From Erwinia sp. HDF1-3R (lineage in GTDB: Bacteria; Pseudomonadota; Gammaproteobacteria; Enterobacterales; Enterobacteriaceae): a stretch of 64,000 nt of DNA. The notes beneath the pieces are model-generated. The model was not told the origin of the DNA. It searched no databases and saw only the letters and a program-made list of their open reading frames with translations. Position 1 is the stretch's first letter, and every line of letters begins with the position of its first letter. The DNA is taken from contig NZ_CP155071.1 in NCBI RefSeq assembly GCF_039621855.1, positions 1,984,001-2,048,000 on the forward strand, given 5' to 3'. The position numbers were made by a program, and so were the translations under genes. Below are positions 20,977 to 30,823 of this stretch, one piece after another.

Positions 20977-21771
20977 ATGTTTTTAGTCGATTCACACTGC
21001 CATCTTGATGGCCTGGATTATGAAAATCTTCATCAGGACGTCTCCGACGTACTGGCTAAGGCTGCCGCCCGCGACGTGAAGTTTATGCTGGCCGTTGCCA
21101 CCACGCTGCCCGGCTATACCGCCATGAGGCAGCTGATTGGCGACAGGCCAAACGTGGCATTCTCCTGCGGCGTACACCCGCTCAACCAGGAAGAAGAGTG
21201 GGATTTCGCCGATCTTCGCCGGCTGGCGGCCGACCCTCGCGTGGTAGCGATGGGAGAGACCGGGCTGGACTATCACTACCAGCAGGAAACGAAAGCGCAG
21301 CAGCAGGCCTCTTTCCGCGAGCACATCCGCACAGGCCGCGATCTGAATAAGCCCGTTATCGTCCATACGCGCGCCGCGCGCGAAGATACCCTTTCGATCC
21401 TGAAAGAGGAGCAGGCAGAGGCTTGTGGCGGCGTATTGCACTGCTTTACCGAGGATCGTGAAACGGCAGAAAAACTGCTGGATATGGGCTTTTACATCTC
21501 TTTCTCCGGCATCGTTACCTTCCGCAACGCTGAAGCGATCCGCGAGGCGGCGCGCTATGTGCCTCTCGACAGAATGCTGGTGGAGACTGACTCACCTTAT
21601 CTGGCACCCGTTCCCTACCGCGGTAAGGAAAACCAGCCGGCCTGGACGCGCGACGTTGCTGAGTATATGGCCGTGTTAAAAGGCGTTAGCATTGAGGAAA
21701 TGGCTGAAGCGACAACGCAAAACTTCTCTACGCTGTTCCACGTCCCGCTCTCTGAGCTGTCAGACCGCTAA
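20977..21771 (+). CDS. ycfH: YcfH, TatD-family metal-dependent hydrolase
   Basis: 264 aa with the TatD signatures: LVDSHCHLD at the N terminus (metal histidines), [27 protein letters not shown] and [10 protein letters not shown]. The family has DNase/3'-exonuclease activity in vitro; the role of this paralogue is uncertain. Start ATG 20977. It closes the rpmF-to-holB gene string; a terminator and the ptsG control region follow. Confidence 0.92.
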   Translation: MFLVDSHCHLDGLDYENLHQDVSDVLAKAAARDVKFMLAVATTLPGYTAMRQLIGDRPNVAFSCGVHPLNQEEEWDFADLRRLAADPRVVAMGETGLDYHYQQETKAQQQASFREHIRTGRDLNKPVIVHTRAAREDTLSILKEEQAEACGGVLHCFTEDRETAEKLLDMGFYISFSGIVTFRNAEAIREAARYVPLDRMLVETDSPYLAPVPYRGKENQPAWTRDVAEYMAVLKGVSIEEMAEATTQNFSTLFHVPLSELSDR

Positions 21772-21796
21772 AATAATTTTACTGCTCGTAATAATT
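21772..21796. promoter_or_regulatory. Upstream Mlc operator of ptsG
   Basis: AATAATTTTAC-N..-CGTAATAATT is an imperfect palindrome of the same form as the promoter-proximal site, about 168 bases upstream of it. E. coli ptsG likewise has two Mlc sites roughly this far apart. It begins in the last base region after the ycfH stop. Confidence 0.7.
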
Positions 21797-21814
21797 CGTT
21801 GCCGATCGTAAAGT

Positions 21815-21846
21815 GCATCGCCTCCGCAGGGCGGTGCCGTTTTTTT
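21815..21846 (+). terminator. Terminator after ycfH
   Basis: GCATCGCC (21815-21822) pairs with GGCGGTGC (21830-21837) with one wobble pair, followed by CG and a run of seven T residues. Confidence 0.85.
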
Positions 21847-21906
21847 ATGGTCAGAAATTGGCGTTTATCAGAAAAATACGCTACGTATGCAACGAATGTT
21901 AGATGA

Positions 21907-21926
21907 AACGTGACAATCATCAAACA
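21907..21926 (+). promoter_or_regulatory. CRP site of ptsG
   Basis: AACGTGACAATCATCAAACA is close to the E. coli ptsG CRP site as I recall it. It is centred about 40 bases before the start site implied by the -10-like TATTTT at 21941-21946, the position of a class II activator site. Confidence 0.75.
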
Positions 21927-21939
21927 AATCATGACCGAT

Positions 21940-21961
21940 TTATTTTACAGTTCGTAATAAA
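21940..21961 (+). promoter_or_regulatory. Promoter-proximal Mlc operator of ptsG
   Basis: Inverted repeat TTATTTTAC-AGTT-CGTAATAAA fits the Mlc/NagC operator form TTATTT...AATAAA. It overlaps the predicted -10 and start site, as expected for a repressor released by glucose transport. Confidence 0.8.
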
Positions 21962-22033
21962 TATTGAGAGCGTAACAACGCTCCTTCGGCAGTGGGACCT
22001 CCCCCCATTGCCACGCGCACCGCGCGGATAAAA

Positions 22034-22050
22034 GCACTCATACTCAGGAG
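22034..22050 (+). promoter_or_regulatory. SgrS pairing site and ribosome site of ptsG
   Basis: CACTCATACTCAGGAG just before the ptsG ATG differs by one base from the E. coli stretch that pairs with the small RNA SgrS and blocks translation under glucose-phosphate stress. It includes the ribosome-binding sequence. Confidence 0.78.
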
Positions 22051-22059
22051 TTTGACACT

Positions 22060-23493
22060 ATGTTTAAAAATGCATTTGCAAACCTGCAAAAGGTCGGTAA
22101 ATCGCTGATGTTACCAGTATCGGTCCTGCCGATTGCCGGTATCCTGCTGGGCGTCGGTTCGGCTAACTTCAGCTGGCTGCCTGCCGTGGTTTCTCACGTT
22201 ATGGCTGATGCGGGCGGCTCCGTCTTTGCCAATATGCCGCTGATATTTGCCATCGGCGTGGCGCTGGGGTTCACCAATAATGACGGCGTTTCGGCGCTGG
22301 CTGCGGTAGTCGCCTACGGCATAATGGTTAAAACTATGGCAGTGGTAGCGCCGCTGGTACTGCATATTTCTGCGGCGGAAATCGACGCTAAACACCTGGC
22401 CGATACCGGTGTACTCGGGGGGATCATCGCCGGTTCCATCGCTGCCTATATGTTTAACCGCTTTTATCGCATCAAGCTGCCTGAGTATCTGGGCTTTTTT
22501 GCCGGTAAGCGCTTTGTCCCGATTATTTCCGGGCTGGCGGCTATATTCCTGGGCGTCGTGCTCTCATTTATCTGGCCACCGGTGGGTACCGCCATTCAGG
22601 AGTTCTCACAGTGGGCCGCCTATCAGAACCCGGTGGTGGCTTTCGGTATCTATGGCCTGATTGAACGCGCCCTGGTGCCGTTCGGGCTGCACCATATCTG
22701 GAACGTTCCTTTCCAGATGCAGATTGGCGAATTTACTAACGCGGCCGGCCAGGTGTTCCACGGTGACATTCCGCGCTACATGGCGGGCGATCCGACTGCC
22801 GGTAAACTGTCAGGCGGCTTCCTGTTCAAAATGTACGGCCTGCCTGCTGCGGCGATTGCTATCTGGCACTCCGCTAAGCCTGAAAACCGCGCAAAAGTGG
22901 GCGGGATTATGATCTCCGCCGCGCTGACGGCCTTCCTGACCGGGATCACCGAGCCGATTGAATTCTCATTCATGTTCGTGGCACCGATCCTCTATGTGAT
23001 TCACGCTATCCTTGCCGGGCTGGCATTCCCAATCTGTATTCTGCTGGGCATGCGTGATGGCACCAGCTTCTCCCACGGGCTGATTGACTTTGTGGTACTG
23101 AGCGGCAACAGCAGCAAAATCTGGCTGTTCCCGATTGTCGGCATCATTTATGGTCTGGTTTATTACACCATCTTCCGGGTAGTGATTGCTAAGTTCAATC
23201 TGAAAACCCCGGGTCGTGAAGATGCAACCCGCGATCAGGCTACGGGTAATGCCAGCGAGATGGCGGCTAATCTGGTGGCGGCCTTTGGCGGTAAGGAAAA
23301 TATCACAAACCTGGATGCCTGTATCACCCGTCTGCGCGTTAGCGTGGCCGACGTGTCTAAGGTCGATCAGACCGGCCTGAGAACGCTGGGGGCCGCAGGG
23401 GTGGTCGTGGCGGGTTCGGGCGTTCAGGCCATTTTCGGTACTAAATCCGATAACCTGAAGACCGATATGGATGACTACATGCGCAAGCTGTAA
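22060..23493 (+). CDS. ptsG: Glucose-specific PTS enzyme IICB
   Basis: The 477-aa membrane protein has an EIIC domain with multiple transmembrane helices (about 1-385) carrying [10 protein letters not shown] and [13 protein letters not shown] linker leads to a cytoplasmic EIIB domain in which Cys421 (LDACITRLR) is the phosphorylation site. It imports and phosphorylates glucose using phosphate from EIIA(Glc). Length and Cys421 position match E. coli exactly. The leader preserves Mlc, CRP and SgrS control. A strong terminator follows. Confidence 0.98.
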   Translation: MFKNAFANLQKVGKSLMLPVSVLPIAGILLGVGSANFSWLPAVVSHVMADAGGSVFANMPLIFAIGVALGFTNNDGVSALAAVVAYGIMVKTMAVVAPLVLHISAAEIDAKHLADTGVLGGIIAGSIAAYMFNRFYRIKLPEYLGFFAGKRFVPIISGLAAIFLGVVLSFIWPPVGTAIQEFSQWAAYQNPVVAFGIYGLIERALVPFGLHHIWNVPFQMQIGEFTNAAGQVFHGDIPRYMAGDPTAGKLSGGFLFKMYGLPAAAIAIWHSAKPENRAKVGGIMISAALTAFLTGITEPIEFSFMFVAPILYVIHAILAGLAFPICILLGMRDGTSFSHGLIDFVVLSGNSSKIWLFPIVGIIYGLVYYTIFRVVIAKFNLKTPGREDATRDQATGNASEMAANLVAAFGGKENITNLDACITRLRVSVADVSKVDQTGLRTLGAAGVVVAGSGVQAIFGTKSDNLKTDMDDYMRKL

Positions 23494-23512
23494 CCGTTAG
23501 TCAGTACCACTG

Positions 23513-23537
23513 AGGGCGCGAAAGCGCCCTTTTTTTA
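23513..23537 (+). terminator. Terminator of ptsG
   Basis: AGGGCGC-GAAA-GCGCCCT with a stable GAAA loop, followed by eight T residues. Confidence 0.93.
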
Positions 23538-23663
23538 TCTCTGTAAGGCTGAAATGCTGCAAAGGCGCGCATTCAGGGAAAGAAAAGTGACGGTAAGGTT
23601 GAATGAAATCGAATTTCTCGCTCATACTGCGATAAATCAATCTGCCGCTCAAGGATATGCACC

Positions 23664-24014
23664 ATGGCTGAAGAAACCCTGTTCAGTAAAATCATCCGCC
23701 GCGAAATTCCGGCTGACATCCTCTATCAGGATGAGCTGGTTACCGCGTTCCGTGATATCTCTCCCCAGGCGCCCACCCATATTCTGGTGGTGCCAAACAT
23801 CCTGATCCCAACCGTGAATGATACGGTAGCGGGCCATGAGGCTGCCCTGGGTCGAATGATTACCGTGGCGGCTAAAGTGGCAAAACAGGAAGGTATTGCC
23901 GAAGACGGCTACCGCCTGATCATGAACTGCAATCAGCACGGCGGGCAGGAGGTGTATCATATCCATCTGCACCTCGTCGGGGGCCGTGCTTTAGGGCCAA
24001 TGCTGGCAAAGTAA
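23664..24014 (+). CDS. hinT: HinT, purine nucleoside phosphoramidase
   Basis: A 116-aa HIT-family protein. The histidine triad is HIHLHLVGG near residue 100, with the N-terminal [17 protein letters not shown] typical of HinT. It hydrolyses AMP-lysine and other adenosine phosphoramidates. It heads a run of closely spaced genes (ycfL, lpoB, thiK, nagZ, ycfP) as in E. coli. Confidence 0.96.
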   Translation: MAEETLFSKIIRREIPADILYQDELVTAFRDISPQAPTHILVVPNILIPTVNDTVAGHEAALGRMITVAAKVAKQEGIAEDGYRLIMNCNQHGGQEVYHIHLHLVGGRALGPMLAK

Positions 24015-24042
24015 ATGCACGTTTAACGCGGATACCTACTCT

Positions 24043-24414
24043 ATGATGCGCGCTCTTGCTACGGGCATGACGCTGATTGCACTCCTCAGCGGATGCAGCA
24101 GCGATACCACCACCATTAATACCTCACAGTCGCTGGTGATGGAGTCGTCGGTGCTCTCAGCCGGGATAACCACCGATGAGCCGACTCTGTCGGAGCATGA
24201 GGGGCAGCAGCGCGCCTCTTCGGTACTGTACAATCAGCAGGAGAGGGCGGTAACGCTCCACTACCGATTCTACTGGTACGACGATAAGGGGCTGGAGATA
24301 CTGCCCTTCGAGCGTCCGCGTACCGTCACCGTCGCGCCGCACGACAAAATTGAAATATCATCGCAAACCGGTAATCTGACCGCCAGTAAGGTCAGGCTCT
24401 ATTTGTATCTGTAA
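24043..24414 (+). CDS. ycfL: YcfL, DUF1425 lipoprotein
   Basis: The 123-aa protein has a lipoprotein signal peptide ending in the lipobox LLSGC. The conserved central segment is NQQERAVTLHYRFYWYDDKGLE, split here as NQQERAVTLHYRF and YWYDDKGLE, and it ends VRLYLYL as in E. coli YcfL. Function is unknown. It sits directly upstream of lpoB, another lipoprotein, so a role near the PBP1B activator is possible but unproven. Confidence 0.9.
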   Translation: MMRALATGMTLIALLSGCSSDTTTINTSQSLVMESSVLSAGITTDEPTLSEHEGQQRASSVLYNQQERAVTLHYRFYWYDDKGLEILPFERPRTVTVAPHDKIEISSQTGNLTASKVRLYLYL

Positions 24415-24425
24415 GAGGTCATTGC

Positions 24426-25025
24426 GTGGAAAGGAAAATAACCAAACGTTCGGGCGTGCTGTTACTGGCACTGATCCTCAGCGGCTGTATCAGCCATCAA
24501 CAGCAGCAGACGCAGTCGCCTGCACCGGTAGAACCGGCCCAGCCAGCCCAGCCCGTGCCGCCGCCAGCCCAGCCGGGACCGATCGAGACGGTGCCGGTGC
24601 CGCCTAAAATGCAGTCCATCAACTGGGACGCCAGCGTTACCCCGCTGGTGGCGCAGATGCTGAAAGCGGATGGCGTTACCGCCGGCAGCGTATTGCTGGT
24701 AGATAACGTCAAAAACAGTACCAACGGTAGCCTGCAATCGTCAAAGGCGACGGGTGCGCTGCAAAACGCCCTGGCCAACAATACACAGTTTACCCTGGTC
24801 ACCCCGCAGCAGCTGGCAACGGCTAAGCAGACGCTGGGCCTTTCCGCTGAAGACAGCCTGGGCTCACGCAGCAAGGCGGTCGGTCTGGCGCGCTATGTTG
24901 GCGCACAGTATGTGCTCTACAGCAATGCGGAGGGGGACGTGAAGTCACCCACGCTGCAAATGCAGCTGATGCTGGTGCAGACCGGAGAAATTATCTGGTC
25001 GGGTAGCGGTGTCGTTCAGCATTGA
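24426..25025 (+). CDS. lpoB: LpoB, outer-membrane activator of PBP1B
   Basis: 199 aa. After the lipobox (LILSGC) comes a Pro/Gln-rich linker (about residues 25-60) that spans the periplasm, then the globular domain with AGSVLLVDNVKN, AQYVLYSNAEGD and PTLQMQLMLVQTGEIIWSG. LpoB reaches through the peptidoglycan to stimulate the synthase PBP1B. The start is GTG at 24426 with an AGAGG site. The linker is somewhat shorter than in E. coli. Its last 17 bases overlap the thiK GTG start. Confidence 0.94.
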   Translation: MERKITKRSGVLLLALILSGCISHQQQQTQSPAPVEPAQPAQPVPPPAQPGPIETVPVPPKMQSINWDASVTPLVAQMLKADGVTAGSVLLVDNVKNSTNGSLQSSKATGALQNALANNTQFTLVTPQQLATAKQTLGLSAEDSLGSRSKAVGLARYVGAQYVLYSNAEGDVKSPTLQMQLMLVQTGEIIWSGSGVVQH

Positions 25026-25848
25026 TCCGTCGCTAAGCCAGCTTATTGCACACCAGTTTCCGGCGGTTAAACCCGCCGGTTCTTTTTATCCGCTGTCAGG
25101 CCTGACCGGCCTGAGTGGAAAATTGCAGGTGGGTGATGTGACGCTGCTGGCGCGTCAGCAGCAGGAAAGCACGCCGATGCCGGGCATTGACCGTCGGCGT
25201 GAATATCATATTCTGCGTGGGCTTAGCGACAGCGGTCTCGCGCCTGTCGTGCAGGGTTATAACCGGCGCTGGCTACTGTTGCACTGGCAGGCGGGAAGGA
25301 CGCTTACCCCGGATGAGTTTTCGCAGCGGCTACCCGATATTACGGCGCGGGTGTCGGCGCTGCATCAGCAACCGCTGAGCGGCTTTCGCCTGCTGCTGCT
25401 GCCGCTGCTGGAGCAGTACTGGCTGTTAAGCCACGCTTCGCGTCGGCATCTCCGCTGGCTGAATGCGCTGCGCCGCTGTCAGCGGCAGGGCGAGCCTAAG
25501 CCGCTGCGGCTGGCGCTGCTGCATATGGATATCCACCCGGGCAACATCGTGACGCAGACCGGGGACGCCCTGCATCTGATTGACTGGGAATATGCCAGCG
25601 ACGGCGACGTCGCGCTGGAGCTGGCAGCGATGATTGCGGGTAACGATCTCTGTCTGGCACAGCAGGAGAGTCTGATCGCAGACTATGCGATACGGCAGCA
25701 GCTTGATCCGGCGGTGCTGCGCCAGCAGATCCGCCGCTGGGCGCCGTGGCTGAGGCTCCTGATCGCCTGCTGGTATGAACGACGCTGGCAGCAGAGCGGT
25801 GATAAATTGTATGACGGGCTGGCGACAGAAGCCTGGCAGCAGATCTAA
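25009..25848 (+). CDS. thiK: ThiK, thiamine kinase
   Basis: A 279-aa aminoglycoside-phosphotransferase-fold kinase. The catalytic loop is LLHMDIHPGNIV and the metal-binding motif LIDWEYASDGD. In E. coli it phosphorylates salvaged thiamine. It overlaps lpoB at a GTG start. The N-terminal third is divergent from E. coli, which is usual for this gene. It lies between lpoB and nagZ as expected. Confidence 0.9.
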   Translation: MSFSIDPSLSQLIAHQFPAVKPAGSFYPLSGLTGLSGKLQVGDVTLLARQQQESTPMPGIDRRREYHILRGLSDSGLAPVVQGYNRRWLLLHWQAGRTLTPDEFSQRLPDITARVSALHQQPLSGFRLLLLPLLEQYWLLSHASRRHLRWLNALRRCQRQGEPKPLRLALLHMDIHPGNIVTQTGDALHLIDWEYASDGDVALELAAMIAGNDLCLAQQESLIADYAIRQQLDPAVLRQQIRRWAPWLRLLIACWYERRWQQSGDKLYDGLATEAWQQI

Positions 25849-25866
25849 TCAAAGAAGAGGTGTGAA

Positions 25867-26889
25867 GTGGGACCGGTAATGTTAGACGTGCTCGGCTACG
25901 AGCTGGATGCGGAAGAGCGTGAAATTTTACAACATCCGCTGACGGGTGGGCTGATCCTGTTCAGTCGAAACTACCACGACCCGGCGCAGCTGCGGGAGCT
26001 GGTGAGGCAGATTCGACAGGCTTCCCGTCATCGGCTGATCGTGGCCGTCGATCAGGAAGGCGGGCGCGTTCAGCGCTTCCGCGAAGGCTTTACCCGCCTG
26101 CCAGCCATGCAGTCATTCGCAGCGCTTCACCCGCAGGCGGAAGCGGTAAAGCTGGCGGAGCAGGCGGGCTGGCTCATGGCGTCGGAAATGATCGCCATGG
26201 ATATCGACATTAGCTTTGCGCCAGTGCTGGATATTGGCCACGGCAGCGTGGCCATTGGCGAACGCAGCTTCCATCAGGACCCGGCCATCGCGCTCATTCT
26301 GGCGCGCCATTTTATCAGCGGTATGCGCAGCGCCGGCATGAAGACCACCGGTAAGCATTTTCCGGGCCACGGTGCGGTCAGCGCAGACTCTCATCTGGAG
26401 ACGCCGCGCGACAATCGCACCGAAGCGGAAATCCGCCAGCATGATATGCAGATATTCCGCCAGCTGATCGACGAACAGGCGCTGGATGCCGTGATGCCCG
26501 CCCACGTCATTTATACTCAGGTGGACAGCCGACCCGCCAGCGGCTCGCCACACTGGTTAAAAACGGTGCTGCGCGGCGAGCTGGGCTTTAAAGGGGTGAT
26601 TTTCTCCGACGATCTGTCGATGGAAGGCGCGGCGATTATGGGCAGCTATGCGGAGCGAGGTGAAGCCTCGCTGGCTGCGGGCTGCGATATGATTCTGGTA
26701 TGCAACAATCGCAACGGTGCGGTAAGCGTGCTCGATAATCTGTCCCCGATCAACGCTGAGCGCGTCACCTCCCTTTATCATCAGGGGACTTTTACCCGCG
26801 AGCAGCTGATGGCGTCTGCCCGCTGGAAAGAGGCGCATCAAACCCTGAGCGCACTTCAGACGCGCTGGCTGGCGCATAAGGGTAGTTGA
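25867..26889 (+). CDS. nagZ: NagZ, beta-N-acetylglucosaminidase
   Basis: A 340-aa cytoplasmic GH3 enzyme with [13 protein letters not shown] (catalytic His-Asp dyad around 176) and [14 protein letters not shown] (nucleophile Asp near 248). It removes GlcNAc from anhydro-muropeptides during wall recycling and thereby affects AmpC induction. The start is GTG at 25867, giving the conserved MGPVMLDV. It is 18 bases from thiK. Confidence 0.96.
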   Translation: MGPVMLDVLGYELDAEEREILQHPLTGGLILFSRNYHDPAQLRELVRQIRQASRHRLIVAVDQEGGRVQRFREGFTRLPAMQSFAALHPQAEAVKLAEQAGWLMASEMIAMDIDISFAPVLDIGHGSVAIGERSFHQDPAIALILARHFISGMRSAGMKTTGKHFPGHGAVSADSHLETPRDNRTEAEIRQHDMQIFRQLIDEQALDAVMPAHVIYTQVDSRPASGSPHWLKTVLRGELGFKGVIFSDDLSMEGAAIMGSYAERGEASLAAGCDMILVCNNRNGAVSVLDNLSPINAERVTSLYHQGTFTREQLMASARWKEAHQTLSALQTRWLAHKGS

Positions 26890-26920
26890 CCGGCTAACAC
26901 CACAGAGAGGATGGCAGACG

Positions 26921-27463
26921 ATGATAATCTACTTGCACGGTTTTGATTCAACCAGCCCGGGTAATCATGAGAAGGTCCTGCAGCTGCAATTTATTGATGC
27001 GGATGTGCGGCTGCTGAGCTACAGCACGCTGCATCCTAAGCACGATATGCAGTTTCTGCTGAACGAGACGGATAAGCTGCTGCAAAGCAGCAGTGACGAC
27101 AGGCCCCTCATTTGCGGCGTGGGTCTGGGCGGTTTCTGGGCGGAGCGCATTGGCTTTCTTAGCGATATCCGCCAGGTGATGTTTAACCCCAATCTGTGGC
27201 CTGAAGAGAACATGGTAGGGAAGATCAACCGCCCGGAGGAGTACGTTGATATCGCCAGCAAATGCGTGAGTAACTTTCGTGAAAAGAATCGCGATCGCTG
27301 CCTGGCGGTGCTTTCCCGTCAGGATGACGCGCTGGACAGTCAGCGTTCCGCGGCCGCGCTGCAAAGTTTCTACGAGATTATCTGGGACGAAACCGAAGGC
27401 CACAAATTTAAGAATATCGCTCCCCATCTTCAGCGTATCAAAGCCTTTAAAACGCTGGGTTAA
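26921..27463 (+). CDS. ycfP: YcfP, UPF0227 alpha/beta-hydrolase-like protein
   Basis: 180 aa starting [18 protein letters not shown]. The hydrolase-like nucleophile elbow is present but altered ([13 protein letters not shown]: Gly where Ser is usual), so catalysis of the ordinary type is doubtful. It is conserved next to nagZ in enterobacteria and has no firm function. A hairpin terminator follows. Confidence 0.88.
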   Translation: MIIYLHGFDSTSPGNHEKVLQLQFIDADVRLLSYSTLHPKHDMQFLLNETDKLLQSSSDDRPLICGVGLGGFWAERIGFLSDIRQVMFNPNLWPEENMVGKINRPEEYVDIASKCVSNFREKNRDRCLAVLSRQDDALDSQRSAAALQSFYEIIWDETEGHKFKNIAPHLQRIKAFKTLG

Positions 27464-27466
27464 CCG

Positions 27467-27504
27467 TTCAGGCAGCGTGAGCGTTGCTCAGCTGCCTGAA
27501 TTTT
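27467..27504 (+). terminator. Terminator after ycfP
   Basis: TTCAGGCAGC (27467-27476) pairs with GCTGCCTGAA (27491-27500), with a smaller inner stem GAGC/GCTC, followed by TTTT. Confidence 0.82.
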
Positions 27505-27546
27505 ACCTGCGCCTCTTAGTACTATTCTGAGTTCACCAGACAAAAA

Positions 27547-27560
27547 TTGACCTGCATCAA
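27547..27560 (+). promoter_or_regulatory. FNR site upstream of ndh
   Basis: TTGACCTGCATCAA differs from the FNR consensus TTGAT-N4-ATCAA at one position and lies in a longer A/T-flanked palindrome (27542-27566). FNR represses ndh without oxygen in E. coli. The site is about 140 bases upstream of the ndh start codon. Confidence 0.75.
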
Positions 27561-27693
27561 TTTTTGCACGACCCCTGATTTTCCCCGTGCTATTCTGCCA
27601 GCAGATAGCGAATTAAACTCGCCAACCCTATGTTAATTAAGGATATTAATTTAACCTTTAGTTAACGATTGGTTCACATTTTAAGGGGGTCGT

Positions 27694-28998
27694 TTGACTA
27701 CACCAATGAAGAAGATCGTTATTGTCGGCGGAGGTGCTGGTGGTCTGGAGCTGGCCACGCAGCTTGGGCAAAAACTGGGGCGGAAAAACAGAGCGGAAAT
27801 CACGCTGGTCGATCGCAACCACAGCCACCTGTGGAAGCCGCTGCTGCATGAAGTGGCGACCGGATCGCTGGACGAAGGCATCGACGGACTCAGCTATCTG
27901 GCCCACGCCCGCAATCATCACTTCCACTTCCAGCTGGGGACGTTAACCGCTATCGATCGTGAAAACAAACGACTGCATCTGGCGGAGATCCGTGATTCGC
28001 ACGGCGAGCTGCTGGTGCCGGAGCGTGAGATCGCGTGGGATACGCTGGTTATGGCGTTGGGCAGTACCTCTAATGACTTTGGTACGCCGGGCGTCAAGGA
28101 TAACTGTATCTTCCTGGACAACCCGCACCAGGCGCGTCGCTTCCATAATGAAATGCTTAACCTGTTTCTCAAATTCTCTGCCAGCGAAGGGGTGAAAGAG
28201 AAGGTGAATATCGCCATTGTCGGCGGTGGTGCTACGGGCGTTGAGCTTTCAGCTGAACTGCACAATGCGGTTAAACAGCTTCACAGCTATGGCTATAAGG
28301 GGCTGGACAATAAGGCGCTGAACGTGACGCTGGTCGAGGCGGGTGAGCGCATTTTACCCGCGCTGCCGCCACGTATTTCCACCGCGGCCACCCATGAGCT
28401 GACCAAACTTGGCGTGCGCGTACTGACGCAGACGATGGTGACCAGCGCCGATAAGCAGGGGCTGCACACGAAATCGGGCGAAGTGATTGAAGCCGATCTG
28501 ATGGTCTGGGCGGCGGGCATTAAGGCTCCGGACTTTATGAAAGAGATTGGCGGGCTGGAGACCAACCGTATTAATCAGCTGGTGGTTGAACCGACGCTCC
28601 AGACCACTCGTGATGCGACTATCTATGCCATCGGCGACTGCGCCTCCTGCGCACTGCCGGAAGGGGGATTTGTCCCGCCACGCGCCCAGTCTGCTCACCA
28701 GATGGCGTCGCGGGTGATGGACAATATTCTTGCAGAGATGAAAGGCAAGAGTCAGAAAGCCTACGTCTATAAAGATCACGGATCGCTGGTTTCGCTTTCG
28801 CGTTTTAGTACCGTGGGTAGCCTGATGGGAAATCTGATGCGTGGCTCGATGATGGTAGAAGGGCGCATCGCGCGTTTCGTCTATATCTCACTTTATCGTA
28901 TGCATCAGGTGGCGCTGCATGGTTATTTTAAAACCGGCCTGATGATGCTGGTAGGCAGCATTAACCGCGTTATTCGTCCCCGCCTGAAGCTGCACTAG
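27694..28998 (+). CDS. ndh: NADH dehydrogenase II (NDH-2)
   Basis: A 434-aa single-subunit, non-proton-pumping NADH:quinone oxidoreductase on the inner face of the membrane. The FAD motif is [11 protein letters not shown], the NADH motif [16 protein letters not shown], and YAIGDCASC closes the flavin site. The start is TTG at 27694 after AAGGGGGT, giving MTTPMKK as in E. coli. A FNR box upstream indicates anaerobic repression. Confidence 0.97.
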   Translation: MTTPMKKIVIVGGGAGGLELATQLGQKLGRKNRAEITLVDRNHSHLWKPLLHEVATGSLDEGIDGLSYLAHARNHHFHFQLGTLTAIDRENKRLHLAEIRDSHGELLVPEREIAWDTLVMALGSTSNDFGTPGVKDNCIFLDNPHQARRFHNEMLNLFLKFSASEGVKEKVNIAIVGGGATGVELSAELHNAVKQLHSYGYKGLDNKALNVTLVEAGERILPALPPRISTAATHELTKLGVRVLTQTMVTSADKQGLHTKSGEVIEADLMVWAAGIKAPDFMKEIGGLETNRINQLVVEPTLQTTRDATIYAIGDCASCALPEGGFVPPRAQSAHQMASRVMDNILAEMKGKSQKAYVYKDHGSLVSLSRFSTVGSLMGNLMRGSMMVEGRIARFVYISLYRMHQVALHGYFKTGLMMLVGSINRVIRPRLKLH

Positions 28999-29038
28999 GC
29001 CCTGTTTCGGTCCTGTTGCTGAACGCCATGTAGTAAAA

Positions 29039-29063
29039 CTCAGGGTGGCGCGTCCACCCTGAG
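29039..29063 (+). terminator. Hairpin after ndh
   Basis: Perfect 10-bp stem CTCAGGGTGG / CCACCCTGAG with loop CGCGT. Only a short T run (CCTTTC) follows, so termination may be partial. Confidence 0.7.
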
Positions 29064-29290
29064 CCTTTCAGGTTCACCTATTCCACGCGCCTGCCAGTCA
29101 GAACACTCTTAAAAGCTTTTACTTATGTCAAACCGTTACTTTTCGTCCGGTATTCTTATTGTCACATCTGGTCCTGATGCGCACAATTCAATGCAATACC
29201 ACGGCGCGTCGCGCACGCCGAGTACAAACTCCTGCAACGAGATTGTGCAGAAGGAAAGAATGCGCGGTAACAATTTCAGGAGGGTGTCCT

Positions 29291-29830
29291 GTGAATAAAT
29301 CAATGTTGGCGGGTATCGGGATTGGCGTGGCGGCTGCACTGGGTGTGGCAGCGGTAGCGAGTATGAACGTATTTGACCGTGGTCCTCAGTACGCACAGGT
29401 GCTTTCTGCTACCCCGATTAAAGAGACCTCTAAAAACCCACGTCAGGAATGTCGGAATATTACGCTGACCCACCGTCGTGCGGTTCAGGATGAAAACCGC
29501 ATTGCCGGTTCCGTTCTGGGCGCCGTCGCCGGTGGCGTGCTGGGTCATCAGTTTGGTGGCGGTCGTGGCCGCAGCGTGGCAACCGTTGCCGGTGCGCTGG
29601 CGGGTGGCTATGGCGGTAATCAGGCGCAGGGCGCGCTGCAGGATCGAGATACCTATACCACTACCGAACAGCGCTGCAAGACGGTTTACGATAAGCAGGA
29701 AAAGATGATGGGTTATGATGTGACCTATAAGATCGGTAGCCAGCAGGGCAAAGTCCGCATGGATAACGATCCCGGTACGCGTATCCCACTGGACAGTAAT
29801 GGTCAGCTTATCCTGAACGATAAAGCGTAA
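29291..29830 (+). CDS. ycfJ: YcfJ, glycine-zipper outer-membrane-type protein
   Basis: 179 aa. An N-terminal hydrophobic segment (AGIGIGVAAALGVAAVA) precedes the glycine-zipper domain GSVLGAVAGGVLGHQFGGGR (Rick_17kDa/SLT-like family). The C-terminal half begins YTTTEQRCKTVYDK. The frame is open far upstream, but GTG 29291 follows a perfect AGGAGGG site and gives the conserved N-terminus. In E. coli it affects biofilm; the molecular role is unclear. It is followed by a long gene-free repeat region. Confidence 0.92.
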   Translation: MNKSMLAGIGIGVAAALGVAAVASMNVFDRGPQYAQVLSATPIKETSKNPRQECRNITLTHRRAVQDENRIAGSVLGAVAGGVLGHQFGGGRGRSVATVAGALAGGYGGNQAQGALQDRDTYTTTEQRCKTVYDKQEKMMGYDVTYKIGSQQGKVRMDNDPGTRIPLDSNGQLILNDKA

Positions 29831-29883
29831 TAACGGGCTTAGAAACTGGCTGTGCAGGCTGGGATACCTGCTGTGCGGGTGGG

Positions 29884-29997
29884 TAGTCCCGGCGTTTGCA
29901 GGCTGGTTATGTAAGCTGCGGTGTCTGCGGTGTCGGTAAGTAGTCCCGGCGTTTGCTGGCTGGTTATGTAAGCTTCGGTTTCTGCGGTGTCGGTGGA
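29884..29997. repeat. Left 57-bp tandem repeat pair
   Basis: Two consecutive 57-base units start TAGTCCCGGCGTTTGC and end GGTGTCGGT plus three bases (29884-29940, 29941-29997), with few differences. The end of the second unit runs into the left terminal repeat of the 205-bp element at 29992. A more degenerate trace precedes the first unit (29849-29883). Confidence 0.85.
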
Positions 29998-30196
29998 TAA
30001 TCCCAGCCATTGCCGGGCGTCCTCACGCCACGCTACGCGTGGTGCCTTTGGCTCCGACTTCAGGCCGGACGGCCCGGTCGCGAGCGGGCATCCCTGCCCG
30101 CCGCTCCCTGAGGGCAGCGTCCCTGCTGCCCTCGCCTGGCCTTCCATCTACGCCGCAGCGCTGCGGAATGCACGGCAATGGCTGGGATTATCCACC
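29992..30196 (+). repeat. 205-bp hairpin-rich repeat element, copy A
   Basis: Bounded by a perfect 23-bp terminal inverted repeat (29992-30014 and 30174-30196; arm GGTGGATAATCCCAGCCA then TTGCC). The inside is GC-rich and folds into successive hairpins: CCACGC/GCGTGG at 30028-30042, GCGGGCA/TGCCCGC at 30084-30101, GAGGGCAGC/GCTGCCCTC at 30110-30133 and the palindrome CCGCAGCGCTGCGG near 30153-30166. No transposase is present. Copy B is the same length, inverted, 627 bases away. Spurious proline-rich ORFs run through it. Confidence 0.88.
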
Positions 30197-30823
30197 TCTC
30201 GGGCTTTAGAGCCGCCTTTATAAATAAAACAATAAATAAAACAATAAACAAAACTATATAAATAGAACGATAAAAAAAACTATATAACGATAAGCAAAAC
30301 TATTTTTATGTTTAGCCCCAACGCAGCTTTTAGCTAAAATGTCACCGTTTCCTGAGGGCAGCATTTTGCGGCTTTGTGAGAGGGTTTACGTTAAATCGAT
30401 TTAATCGGCAGTTTCCCAGGCTCCTGCCCGCTAATACTTCTCCTGTTACTGTCCTCCGATTGGGCCGCTGCTATCCTCATCCATTTTGATTATTCAGCCA
30501 GGTATTCTGACTGGAGCTGTTAATCACAGTCAGCATTGTGCATAAGCGTGTAGGAAGGGCGGCGCTTTCAGACATATTCGCCTGGCTGGTTTATAAGTAA
30601 CAGCAACGTGGGTAGTGATGGAATATATCGCCCAGATTGAAAGCAAAGTAATCATGCAAACCAGATGAAAAAAGTATGACTGAGAGTCCTCTGGCTTTCT
30701 TCGGGGTAAGTCATGGACAATTAAAGCGACTCAGAGGCCTGCGTATTAACAGGGTTTGGCTGATATAGCGCAGGTGCATGGTAAAGGCCGGGATTCTATT
30801 GAAAGCGACTCTGTAGCCTGAAA
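30197..30823. other. Gene-free spacer between the two inverted elements
   Basis: No credible ORF. Positions 30222-30302 are very A-rich with loosely repeated AATAAAACAAT and AACTATATAA blocks. The remainder has ordinary composition and no recognisable feature. In E. coli, bhsA (ycfR) and ldtC (ycfS) lie between ycfJ and mfd; neither is found here. Confidence 0.6.
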
